NCBI RefSeq assembly: GCF_023805255.1
Contig: NZ_JAMSCK010000001.1
Span: forward strand, 496,001 to 560,000
From: Gramella jeungdoensis
GTDB taxonomy: Bacteria > Bacteroidota > Bacteroidia > Flavobacteriales > Flavobacteriaceae
Direction: 5' to 3'
DNA: 64,000 nucleotides
In this document: positions 9,475 to 17,356 of the stretch, piece after piece
How the letters are laid out: each line of letters opens with the position of its first letter
How positions within the stretch are numbered: position 1 is the first letter of the stretch
Position numbers and translations under genes: made by a program
The notes under the pieces: generated by a model
Seen by the model: the letters and a program-made list of their open reading frames with translations, nothing else
Told to the model about the DNA's origin: nothing
The model's database searches: none

Positions 9475-10839
9475 ATGCACACCATAGATATGGATCTGGT
9501 AGAAATGACACTTGATGTCATGAAATATACCATAGACCGTATCTCTAATGTAACCCCTGAACTGGGATCACCTAAAAAAGAAGAAGATCTTTTGCGTATA
9601 GTTGGAGAGACGATCACGCCCGAAGGCATAGGCGGTGAGAACGCATTCAAATTATTCCGTGATGTGCTGGTTAAGGCAACGGTGCCCATAGACCATCCCC
9701 GTCATCTGGCATTCGTTCCCGCGGCGCCTACAAGAGCTGCCATTATGTTTGACCTTGTTACTTCGGCTTCAAGTATTCATGGTGCTTACTGGATGGAGGG
9801 AGCAGGAGGCATATTCTGTGAAAACCAGGCAATGAAATGGCTGGTTTCTCTTACAAAACTACCTGAAGGAGCTTTTGGTGTATTTACAAGTGGGGGCACT
9901 GCCGCCAACCTTTCTGCACTGGTTACCGCCAGGGAAGAATGGCGCGAAAATAAACCCGAATATGCCCGGGAAAGAGCTCTTTTACTCACTTCTAATGGAG
10001 CTCATAGTTCCATTAAATCCATGGCAAAGGTGATGGATGCCGATGTAATTCTGATCGATTCTGAAGATGAATACCTCTCTGGTGAAGACCTTAAAAAGAC
10101 AATTGATGGTTTAAGCCCAGAGGACAGGGACCGGCTTTTTGCTGTAGTGGCAACCGGAGGCACTACCAATGCGGGTATTATAGATGATTTAAAGACAATT
10201 GCCGATATATGTGAGCAGGAGAAGATATGGTTCCATGTAGATTGTGCTTATGGCGGTGGCGCTCTGGCAGCCACTTCAGTCAGGCATCTTTTTAAAGGTA
10301 TAGAAAAGGCTGACAGTATTACTATAGATCCACATAAATGGCTCTTTTCTCCTTACGATTGCGGGGCGGTTATCTATAAGAATCTGGAACTGGCCAAAAA
10401 AGCTCATTCTCAAAAGGGAGCCTACCTTGAGATCTTTAAAGATGAAGGAGCCCAGGGATTCAATCCGGCAGATTACCAGATACAGCTTACGCGCCGACTT
10501 CGAGGTCTTCCACTTTGGTTTTCCCTTGCGATGCACGGGACAGATAAATATAAAAAGGCGATTGAACGGGGAATTGAGCTCGCACAAATAGCCGCAGCTA
10601 AAATACAGGATAATGATAATCTTGAACTTGTAAGACCTGCCAGTTTATCGGTGGTGCTTTTTAAAAGAAAGGGCTGGAATGCTGAAGATTACCGGGACTG
10701 GACCTATAAGAATCACAGGGAAGGCTTTGCGCTCGTTACTCCTTCTCTTTGGAAAGATGAAAGTGTAATAAGGTTTTGTTTTATTAATCCTGATACTACC
10801 GAAGAGGATATAGATAAAATCCTGGAAACATTGAAGTAA
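9475..10839 (+). CDS. Group II PLP-dependent decarboxylase (aromatic-L-amino-acid/tyrosine decarboxylase-like)
   Basis: A 454-residue cytoplasmic enzyme. ATG 9475 lies 1 nt after the bshC stop; a second ATG at 9490 is possible. It has the PLP blocks of the family: GVFTSGGTAANLSAL (phosphate pocket), TSNGAHSSIKSMAKV, ATGGTTNAGIIDD, FHVDCAYGGGALA and the cofactor lysine in DPHKWLFSPYDCG. Family members decarboxylate aromatic or acidic L-amino acids, but the substrate cannot be read from the motifs alone, and flavobacterial members are largely unstudied. The tight coupling to bshC is the only context clue. No break or odd composition. Confidence 0.85.
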   Translation: MHTIDMDLVEMTLDVMKYTIDRISNVTPELGSPKKEEDLLRIVGETITPEGIGGENAFKLFRDVLVKATVPIDHPRHLAFVPAAPTRAAIMFDLVTSASSIHGAYWMEGAGGIFCENQAMKWLVSLTKLPEGAFGVFTSGGTAANLSALVTAREEWRENKPEYARERALLLTSNGAHSSIKSMAKVMDADVILIDSEDEYLSGEDLKKTIDGLSPEDRDRLFAVVATGGTTNAGIIDDLKTIADICEQEKIWFHVDCAYGGGALAATSVRHLFKGIEKADSITIDPHKWLFSPYDCGAVIYKNLELAKKAHSQKGAYLEIFKDEGAQGFNPADYQIQLTRRLRGLPLWFSLAMHGTDKYKKAIERGIELAQIAAAKIQDNDNLELVRPASLSVVLFKRKGWNAEDYRDWTYKNHREGFALVTPSLWKDESVIRFCFINPDTTEEDIDKILETLK

Positions 10840-10868
10840 GAGAATTCATATCTTGCTGATATTGAGTG

Positions 10869-10893
10869 TTGAATATAATTTTCGTATATTCAA
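10869..10893. repeat. Perfect inverted repeat, candidate operator
   Basis: TTGAATATA and its exact reverse complement TATATTCAA are separated by 7 nt. The site lies 30 nt after the decarboxylase stop and 112 nt before the ATG of the secreted NTF2-like gene. There is no T run after it, so it is more like a protein-binding site than a terminator. Confidence 0.5.
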
Positions 10894-11004
10894 TTTCCAT
10901 TAATGAACAATTCCTAAAAGGAAGATACTCTACTGTTCATATTGATGCCCCCATCCATCACTTTTACTTAATGGCTATTATTACTAACCAATATTTATTT
11001 TATT

Positions 11005-11457
11005 ATGAAAAAACAATTTATGCTATTGATTGCAGCCATTTTTATTGGCTTTACAGGTTTTGCTCAAAAATCTACTTCAGCCCGGGAAATAGTTCAAAAC
11101 AATTCCAGGATGATGGAAAAAGCCATGGCAAATGGTGATTTTGAAACTTTCGGATCATATTTTACTGAGGACGCCATGTTTAAAATATCCAACCATAATC
11201 CTCTTAGTGGCAGAGAGGCAATTACAGAGGCTCACAAAGATATGAAAGGGATTCAGCTTTCAATTGAAACCGAAGAGGTACTGGATTTTGGAGATTATAT
11301 ACATGAAATAGGTAGCTATGAATTGAATACTCCCGATGGAAAAAAAATGGATCATGGATATTATTCAACTTTATGGAAAAAAGTTGATGGAAATTGGAAG
11401 ATATACAGGGATGTTATAAGCTCGTCCACACCTATGCCGGCACCTCCCTCAAATTAA
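11005..11457 (+). CDS. Secreted SnoaL/DUF4440-like (NTF2-fold) protein
   Basis: A 150-residue protein with a clear signal peptide (MKKQFMLLIAAIFIGFTGFAQ). The rest fits the NTF2-like cone fold: an N-terminal helix (NNSRMMEKAMANGDFETFGSYFTEDAMF), PLSGREAITEAHKDM, and C-terminal strands ending YYSTLWKKVDGNWKIYRDVI, a classic DUF4440/SnoaL ending. Such proteins bind small ligands or act as minor hydrolase/isomerase folds; no function can be assigned. It stands alone, with an inverted repeat upstream and a strong terminator 27 nt after its stop. Confidence 0.75.
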   Translation: MKKQFMLLIAAIFIGFTGFAQKSTSAREIVQNNSRMMEKAMANGDFETFGSYFTEDAMFKISNHNPLSGREAITEAHKDMKGIQLSIETEEVLDFGDYIHEIGSYELNTPDGKKMDHGYYSTLWKKVDGNWKIYRDVISSSTPMPAPPSN

Positions 11458-11484
11458 TAATATTACTAACCAACCAGCGACAGG

Positions 11485-11517
11485 GCCCTAAAGAATTTTC
11501 TTTAGGGCTTTGTTTTT
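11485..11517 (+). terminator. Intrinsic terminator of the NTF2-like gene
   Basis: GCCCTAAAG pairs perfectly with CTTTAGGGC around a 6-nt AT loop and is followed by TTTGTTTTT. Confidence 0.85.
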
Positions 11518-11528
11518 ATATAAATTAA

Positions 11529-11551
11529 AAAATCCCCTAAAAGAGGATTTT
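11529..11551 (-). terminator. Weak intrinsic terminator downstream of the broken small membrane-protein gene
   Basis: Read on the minus strand, AAAATCC and GGATTTT pair around 9 nt and are followed by a T run (TTTTTTAATTT). It sits 30 nt past the stop of the small gene at 11582-11721, facing the terminator of the plus-strand gene. Confidence 0.5.
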
Positions 11552-11581
11552 AAGTGTAGGGCAAAAAAAGTATATTAGAAT

Positions 11582-11721
11582 CTATAATAATAAGATTGTA
11601 GAAGTAATTACCAGGATAAATACTAAAGCATAAATTAAAACGGTCTCCCATGTTCTATGGGGATTTAGAAGCCAAACGGTTCTTTCGTATTTTTCTTTCT
11701 CATTCCGGGGGGCTTATCCAT
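11582..11721 (-). pseudogene. Frameshifted small single-helix membrane protein gene
   Basis: From ATG at 11721 the frame reads M-D-K-P-P and then, after a run of six Cs, goes out of frame and stops after about 18 codons. In the neighbouring frame the same DNA reads RNEKEKYERTVWLLNPHRTW followed by a hydrophobic helix (about VLIYALVFILVITSTILLL) and a stop. With one more C the whole would be a 46-residue protein: a charged N-terminal half with aromatic residues and a C-terminal transmembrane anchor. The locus is 140 nt, exactly one base short of 47 codons. The intact second frame has no start codon of its own. Function unknown. This is the only coding content I see in the roughly 500-bp gap between 11458 and 11960. 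Confidence 0.6.
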
Positions 11722-11949
11722 AGTTTTTACTTTTAAGACGCGGTAAAGATATTTTGACAGTTCTAAATAAAAAATTAAAAAATTAGAATTAAGTATTAAA
11801 AAAGGCTGATTCTCTGTTAAATAGATGCAGAAAATTTAAAAATTCAGTGTTTGATGAGTCTAAAATCTTCTCCTATGCTTGTTTTTTTAAAAACCATATT
11901 TGAAGGAAATTAAATAGGGAGTTATTATTTTATTTTTATCTCAAATTCC

Positions 11950-11957
11950 TATTTTTG
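11950..11957 (+). promoter_or_regulatory. Bacteroidota -7 box directly before guaA
   Basis: TATTTTTG matches TAnnTTTG exactly and ends only 3 nt before the guaA ATG at 11961. With the usual 4-6 nt from box to start point, the transcript would begin at or within a base or two of the ATG, that is, nearly leaderless. Confidence 0.5.
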
Positions 11958-11960
11958 CGC

Positions 11961-13490
11961 ATGCAAAACAACGTACTCATCCTAGACTTTGGCTCGCAGT
12001 ACACCCAGCTTATTGCAAGAAGAGTAAGAGAGCTGAATATTTACTGCGAAATTTATCCTTATCACAAAATACCAGACGATTTATCAGGCTTTAAAGCAGT
12101 AATTCTTTCAGGAAGTCCATTTTCTGTAAGAGCTGAAGATGCTCCGCATCCCGATCTTTCTCAGATCCGTGGGAAACTGCCTATCCTGGCGGTATGTTAT
12201 GGAGCCCAGTATCTGGCTCATTTTTCTGGAGGAAAGGTTGAACCATCCGATACCAGGGAATATGGTAGAGCCAACCTGTCTGTTATCAAAGATGCCGAAC
12301 CTTTATTTAAGGATATCAAAGAGAATTCACAGGTATGGATGAGTCATAGTGATTCTATTATTGAATTACCGGAAAATGGTGTAAGGCTTGCAAGCACCAC
12401 CGATGTATTGAATGCAGCCTATAGAATTGAAGGTGAAGAGACCTATGCTATACAATTCCATCCTGAAGTATATCATTCTACCGATGGAAAACAGTTACTT
12501 GAAAATTTCCTTGTGGGAATTGCCGGGACCAAACAAACCTGGACGCCGGGAGCCTTCGTAGATCTTACAGTTTCGGAACTAAAGGAAAAGATAGGGGATG
12601 ATAAAGTAGTACTGGGGTTAAGTGGAGGAGTTGACTCCACTGTAGCTGCAGTTCTTCTAAATAAAGCTATAGGAGATAACCTGTATTGTATTTTCGTAAA
12701 TAACGGGCTTTTGAGAAAGAATGAGTTTGAAAGCGTTCTTGATCAGTATAAACACATGGGGCTAAACGTAAAAGGAGTGGATGCTTCGGCACGTTTTTTG
12801 GACGCCCTGAAAGGTCTCAGTGATCCGGAAGCTAAGCGAAAGGCCATTGGGAATACGTTCATAGAGGTATTTGACGATGAAGCCCATCATATTCAGGATG
12901 TGGTATTCCTAGCCCAGGGAACCATTTATCCCGATGTTATAGAATCGGTCTCAGTAAATGGGCCTTCTGTCACGATAAAATCCCATCACAATGTAGGTGG
13001 TCTGCCAGATTTCATGAAACTGAAAGTGGTAGAGCCGCTACGCATGTTGTTTAAAGATGAGGTGAGAAGAGTGGGAAAAGAGCTTGGAATCGCCAAAGAG
13101 TTACTAGGAAGACATCCATTCCCGGGACCGGGACTTGCGATAAGGATTCTTGGAGATATAACGGCTGAAAAAGTCCGTATCCTTCAGGAAGTAGATCATA
13201 TTTTTATCCAGGGATTAAAAGACTGGATGCTTTATGATAAGGTATGGCAGGCGGGTGCGATCCTGTTACCGGTACAATCGGTAGGCGTAATGGGAGATGA
13301 AAGGACCTATGAGCAGGTGGTTGCCCTACGGGCAGTTGAATCTACCGATGGAATGACCGCAGATTGGGTGAATTTACCTTATGAATTTTTACAAAAGACA
13401 TCCAATACAATAATTAACAGGGTTAAAGGCGTTAATAGAGTGGTGTACGATATAAGTTCAAAACCACCAGCCACTATTGAATGGGAATAA
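11961..13490 (+). CDS. guaA: GMP synthase (glutamine-hydrolysing)
   Basis: A 509-residue enzyme that converts XMP to GMP using ATP and glutamine. The start is ATG 11961 ([16 protein letters not shown]); an in-frame TTG two codons earlier lies in the promoter box. Class I amidotransferase domain, about residues 1-200, with the nucleophile Cys in [12 protein letters not shown] and the His/Glu pair in [11 protein letters not shown] pyrophosphatase domain with the PP-loop [14 protein letters not shown] (about 215-230); C-terminal dimerisation domain with [16 protein letters not shown] and the final KPPATIEWE. All key residues are present. First gene of a plus-strand run with the LysM protein (30-nt gap), OsmC and DUF922 genes. 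Confidence 0.98.
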   Translation: MQNNVLILDFGSQYTQLIARRVRELNIYCEIYPYHKIPDDLSGFKAVILSGSPFSVRAEDAPHPDLSQIRGKLPILAVCYGAQYLAHFSGGKVEPSDTREYGRANLSVIKDAEPLFKDIKENSQVWMSHSDSIIELPENGVRLASTTDVLNAAYRIEGEETYAIQFHPEVYHSTDGKQLLENFLVGIAGTKQTWTPGAFVDLTVSELKEKIGDDKVVLGLSGGVDSTVAAVLLNKAIGDNLYCIFVNNGLLRKNEFESVLDQYKHMGLNVKGVDASARFLDALKGLSDPEAKRKAIGNTFIEVFDDEAHHIQDVVFLAQGTIYPDVIESVSVNGPSVTIKSHHNVGGLPDFMKLKVVEPLRMLFKDEVRRVGKELGIAKELLGRHPFPGPGLAIRILGDITAEKVRILQEVDHIFIQGLKDWMLYDKVWQAGAILLPVQSVGVMGDERTYEQVVALRAVESTDGMTADWVNLPYEFLQKTSNTIINRVKGVNRVVYDISSKPPATIEWE

Positions 13491-13520
13491 TCAGAACCAT
13501 TTTTACCTAAATCGATCATA

Positions 13521-15476
13521 ATGAAGTACTTATTTGTAATATGTTTTCTTTTTCAGTTTTATACGATCTCGGCGAATGCCCAGGCATATAAATATCATAC
13601 TGTAAAAAAGGGGGAAACCGTTTTCAGCATTTCCCAGTCTTATGATATTGATGAGGAAGATATTTACAAATATAATCCAGATGCGAAGCAGGGAATCCAG
13701 GTAAATGAAAAGCTGGTGATTCCTGTTAATGCTTCCCGTGATTCTAAACCCAAAGCAAATACTTCTCAGTTTAAAGAGCATAAGGTTGAAAAGAAAGAGA
13801 CCTTATACAGCCTGTCTAAGCAATACAACGTAAGTATTGATGCGATCAAACGCTATAATAAACACCTTTATTCGGAAGAGCTTCAAACAGGGGAAACCAT
13901 AAGGATTCCTGTGAATGCGGAAGGGGAGGATATTGTAACGAGAAATACCCCAAAACCGGCCCCTGCTGAATCAAAACCTGAGCAGATCACGAAGACCCGT
14001 GAACATATTGTTCTGCCAAAAGAGACCAAATATGGGATCGCCAGAAAATATGGGATGACGGTAAAGGAACTTGAGGCGTTAAACCCAAGGGTGCAGGTTC
14101 TTCAGCCGGGAATGATGATCAGGGTAGGCACCGATGTTCTTGAAGATGAACCGGTAATTATTACAGATGAACGTTTTAGGTTTTACGAGGTTAAGCCTAA
14201 GGAAACATTATTCAGTCTTTCTCAGCGTTTTGGAGTGGGGCTTGATTCTTTAAGACGTTTAAATCCTGCGCTTAAGGACGGTTTGAAATTTGGAATGGTA
14301 CTTAAAGTTCCAGATAAAGAGGGTATTGAGAATATAGAGGATGACAGCTATGCCGGAATTGAGAATGCCAATACTAAGGTAGATCTTACCAGTTCCATTA
14401 GTAATTTTAGTAGGAAAGAGATCGTGTTAATGCTGCCTTATCATCTTCAGAAGATAGATGAGGATTCCATAGAAACCTATCGCCATTCTATTATGAATGA
14501 AAGAGTGGTCAGGATATCCCTCGATTTCTACAGCGGGGTTCTAATGGCTGTAGATAAGGCTAAATCACTTGGCATTTCTACTAATTTAAGGGTATACGAT
14601 ACTAAACAGAACGCTTCGGAAGTAGCCAATATCATTAATACTAATAATTTCAGTAGTGTAGATGCAGTTATTGGTCCGCTTATCCAGACGACCACAGAGG
14701 CGGCGGCGTCAAGGCTGGAAAACAGAAGTGTTCCTGTGATAAATCCACTTTCAAACCGTGAGATGCGAGGTTATGAAAATCTTTTTCAATCCAGGCCTAC
14801 TGATGAGATACTTAGAAATGAGATGCTGGACTACATCTCAAGGAATTCCTCAGGAAAGAATATTGTTATAGTCGCTGATGGAAGGTCCTACCAGATTAAG
14901 AACCAGCTAGGGAATATTTTGCCAATGGCAAGATTTGTGAATCCGACCGACAATTTTGTGGAAGAGGCGAAACTGGCTGAAATGATGACGGAAGGAAAAA
15001 ACTGGGTGATCCTCGAATCTGAAAATATCAATCTTGTGAGCAGTGTGACTTCTGCCCTTAATCGTTTGGCCAGAAACCATGATATTACTCTCCTTACCAC
15101 AAATAAGAACAACACTTACGAGAATGATATTATTTCCAATAATCATCTGGGAAAGCTAAAGTTCCACTATCCGTCGGTAGATAAAGAATATGATACTGCA
15201 GAGACTGAAGAGTTTATGGCCGATTATGAAGAGAGATTTGGAATTGCACCGAACCAGTATGCCTTGAGAGGTTATGATCTTACTCTGGATATACTTTTAA
15301 GGCTTGCAACCGCAGAGAACCTGTATGAGTCTTTTGAAAGATATCCTGGATACACCGAATATTACGAAAGTAAATTCCATTATATGCCAAGAACTGGCGG
15401 TGGTTATACTAACGACGCAATATATATCCTTAAACTGAATGAGGACCTGACCATAAGCGAGGCAAATGACTTCTAA
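13521..15476 (+). CDS. LysM-repeat protein fused to a periplasmic-binding-protein-like (type 1) domain
   Basis: A 651-residue exported protein with a signal peptide (residues 1-21, SANAQA). Four LysM repeats follow, each opening with a GETVFSIS-, KETLYSLS-, KETKYGIA- or KETLFSLS-type block and ending in an IPV/RVG/VPD strand (about 24-69, 84-131, 157-203 and 218-263); they should hold the protein on peptidoglycan. From about residue 300 there is a type 1 periplasmic-binding fold (IVLMLPYHLQKI, VDAVIGPLIQTTTEAAA, NIVIVADGRS, GIAPNQYALRGYDLTLDILLRL) like the binding proteins of amino-acid ABC transporters, but with no transporter genes nearby. Its 3' end overlaps the OsmC start, so the two are translationally coupled. 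Probably a wall-attached sensor or scaffold; ligand unknown. Confidence 0.88.
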   Translation: MKYLFVICFLFQFYTISANAQAYKYHTVKKGETVFSISQSYDIDEEDIYKYNPDAKQGIQVNEKLVIPVNASRDSKPKANTSQFKEHKVEKKETLYSLSKQYNVSIDAIKRYNKHLYSEELQTGETIRIPVNAEGEDIVTRNTPKPAPAESKPEQITKTREHIVLPKETKYGIARKYGMTVKELEALNPRVQVLQPGMMIRVGTDVLEDEPVIITDERFRFYEVKPKETLFSLSQRFGVGLDSLRRLNPALKDGLKFGMVLKVPDKEGIENIEDDSYAGIENANTKVDLTSSISNFSRKEIVLMLPYHLQKIDEDSIETYRHSIMNERVVRISLDFYSGVLMAVDKAKSLGISTNLRVYDTKQNASEVANIINTNNFSSVDAVIGPLIQTTTEAAASRLENRSVPVINPLSNREMRGYENLFQSRPTDEILRNEMLDYISRNSSGKNIVIVADGRSYQIKNQLGNILPMARFVNPTDNFVEEAKLAEMMTEGKNWVILESENINLVSSVTSALNRLARNHDITLLTTNKNNTYENDIISNNHLGKLKFHYPSVDKEYDTAETEEFMADYEERFGIAPNQYALRGYDLTLDILLRLATAENLYESFERYPGYTEYYESKFHYMPRTGGGYTNDAIYILKLNEDLTISEANDF

Positions 15477-15867
15477 AGTAATATATCTTGGTGGGTTAAG
15501 AACTGAGTCGGAACATCTGCAAAGTGGTTCAAAAATGATCACAGATGCTCCTGTAGATAATCATGGTAAAGGAGAGGCATTTTCTCCAACAGATACTGTG
15601 GCGAATGCCCTGGCTACCTGCATGCTTACCGTTATGGGAATTAAAGCTGAAGGTCTTGGTTTGGATATGGAGGGTGCTTCTGCAGAGGTGACAAAAACAA
15701 TGGTGGCAGACCCCAGGAGAATATCTAAGATAGAAGTGACTATTTCTTTTCCTTCTACATATGGTGATAAGGAAACAAAGGTATTGGAACACACAGCAAG
15801 AACCTGCCCGGTACTTCAAAGTTTGCATCCCGATATTGACAAGAAAATCTCTTTCCAATATTCATGA
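15466..15867 (+). CDS. OsmC family peroxiredoxin-like protein
   Basis: A 133-residue cytoplasmic protein. It has the two redox cysteines of the OsmC/Ohr family, one in ALATCMLTVMG on the central helix and one in ARTCPVLQSLHP near the C-terminus, plus the SPTDTVANAL block. The family reduces organic hydroperoxides with a thiol partner. The start ATG at 15466 lies inside the last codons of the LysM gene (11-nt overlap), and the end shares ATGA with the DUF922 gene, so three genes form one transcript. In a bacillithiol-making cell a low-molecular-weight thiol or lipoyl protein could be the reductant, which is inference. Confidence 0.88.
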   Translation: MTSKVIYLGGLRTESEHLQSGSKMITDAPVDNHGKGEAFSPTDTVANALATCMLTVMGIKAEGLGLDMEGASAEVTKTMVADPRRISKIEVTISFPSTYGDKETKVLEHTARTCPVLQSLHPDIDKKISFQYS

Positions 15868-16412
15868 GATCTTTAGTCGCAATACTATTTTTTGCTATTG
15901 CCTGTAATCTTAATTCTTTTTCTCAGGATAAGAAAGAGAAAATCAGGTGGCAGGAAGACAGGCCTTTAACCTTGGAAGATTTTAAGGCAGAGCCGGATGA
16001 ATCACTCTCTTATTCGGCCAATACTAATTCCGGGATTGGATATAGTTGGGATTACAGTACCGCATCTGGCACACCGGTTCTTAAGCATGAAGTAACAAGC
16101 AATTTTTATCCGGAACTTTCCTGGGTAAAGGAGGTGGATGATTTGGAATATCTTCTGGCCCATGAGCAACTGCATTTCGATATTTCTGAATTACATGCTA
16201 GAAAATTGCGAAAAGCGCTGACTGAATATGAGATTGGCCGAAATATCCGCTTGGATCTCAAAAGAATTTACAATAAGATCGAAACAGAAAGGTCTTTGAT
16301 GCAAAAGAGCTTTGATAAGGAAACCTCTCATAGTGAAAACTATGAAGCCGAGATGCGCTGGCGAAAGTTCGTGGCTAATGAACTGGAAAAGATGAAGAAA
16401 TACTCAAGTTAG
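15864..16412 (+). CDS. DUF922-type putative secreted zinc protease
   Basis: A 182-residue protein with a signal peptide (about residues 1-20). It carries H100-E-Q-L-H104 followed by E109 (HExxH-x4-E), the zinc-site pattern of DUF922 proteins, preceded by a WVKEVDDLEYLLAH helix and followed by a basic helical tail. Function is presumed proteolytic from the motif; no substrate is known. ATGA overlap with osmC shows translational coupling, and its stop overlaps the stop of the convergent flavin oxidoreductase by 4 nt, leaving no room for a terminator. Confidence 0.8.
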   Translation: MRSLVAILFFAIACNLNSFSQDKKEKIRWQEDRPLTLEDFKAEPDESLSYSANTNSGIGYSWDYSTASGTPVLKHEVTSNFYPELSWVKEVDDLEYLLAHEQLHFDISELHARKLRKALTEYEIGRNIRLDLKRIYNKIETERSLMQKSFDKETSHSENYEAEMRWRKFVANELEKMKKYSS

Positions 16413-17356
16413 AACTGAGCTACTTCCTTTTTAGCAGCTTCAAATTCAGAGATCATTTCATTTACAATTTCAGCGGCGGGTTTTATGTCGTGAATAAGCC
16501 CTGATATCTGGCCTATTTCCAGTTCGCCCTCATCCAGTTTTCCTTCGAACATACCTCTTTTTGCCCTGGCTCTTCCAAGTAACTCTATTAGCTCCTCTTT
16601 AGTGGGGGCTTTTTTATAAAGTTCCTGGATTTCTTCATAAAACTTGTTTTTAAGCATACGCACTGGCGCCAGTTCTTTTAACGTCAGTACCGTGTCTCCT
16701 TCCTGAGCATTTACCACCATATTCTTGAAATTAGGATGCGAAGAGGCTTCAGGGGTAGCGACAAACCGGCTTCCAACCTGCACGGCATCGGCTCCCAGGA
16801 CCATGGCGGCAAGCATACCTCTTCCTGTTGCAATGCCTCCGGCGGCGATCAGGGGAATCGAGATCTTTTCCTTTACCATAGGGATAAGCGTAAAGGTGGT
16901 GGTCTCGTCACGGCCATTATGCCCACCCGCTTCAAAACCTTCAGCCACAACCGCGTCTACTCCCGCTTCTTCCGATTTCATGGCAAACTTCACACTGCTA
17001 ACCACGTGAACTACCTTAATTCCATTATCCTGAAGGTGTTTCGTCCATGTTTTGGGGTTCCCTGCTGAAGTAAAGACTATCTCAACACCTTCCTCAATAA
17101 TGATCTCCATGATTTTCTCAATATCAGGGTATAGCATCGGTACATTTACCGCGAAAGGTTTATTGGTGGCCTTTTTGCATTTCTGAATATGCTCTCTCAG
17201 AACTTCCGGATACATGGAACCTGAACCAATAATTCCTAAACCGCCTGAATTGGATACTGCGCTGGCAAGTTTCCAGCCACTGGCCCAGATCATTCCGGCC
17301 TGAATTAAAGGGTATTTTATATTTAGCAGTTGGGTGATTCTATTGTTACCAGTCAT
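16409..17356 (-). CDS. NAD(P)H-dependent flavin oxidoreductase / nitronate monooxygenase family
   Basis: A 315-residue TIM-barrel FMN enzyme. It has the family blocks: YPLIQAGMIWASGWKLASAVS at the start, GGLGIIGSG, VVAEGFEAGGHNG (phosphate/FMN loop), and IAAGGIATGRGMLAAMVLGADAVQVGSRFVAT. Nitronate monooxygenases oxidise alkyl nitronates; close relatives include FabK-type enoyl reductases, and the enoyl-ACP reductase role cannot be fully excluded from sequence alone. The ATG overlaps the stop of the upstream subtilase gene by one base (TAATG), so they are coupled. Confidence 0.85.
   Translation of the reverse strand: MTGNNRITQLLNIKYPLIQAGMIWASGWKLASAVSNSGGLGIIGSGSMYPEVLREHIQKCKKATNKPFAVNVPMLYPDIEKIMEIIIEEGVEIVFTSAGNPKTWTKHLQDNGIKVVHVVSSVKFAMKSEEAGVDAVVAEGFEAGGHNGRDETTTFTLIPMVKEKISIPLIAAGGIATGRGMLAAMVLGADAVQVGSRFVATPEASSHPNFKNMVVNAQEGDTVLTLKELAPVRMLKNKFYEEIQELYKKAPTKEELIELLGRARAKRGMFEGKLDEGELEIGQISGLIHDIKPAAEIVNEMISEFEAAKKEVAQF

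Noticed and set aside
10866-11138. A 90-codon plus-strand frame before and into the NTF2-like gene
   Set aside because: It spans the inverted repeat and overlaps the real gene in another frame; no family features and unlikely composition.
11756-11788. A third iron-type repeat (TTCTAAATAA and a partner)
   Set aside because: Left half-site is off by one position and the second arm has a mismatch; it lies in an AT-rich gap with no iron gene, so chance is more likely.
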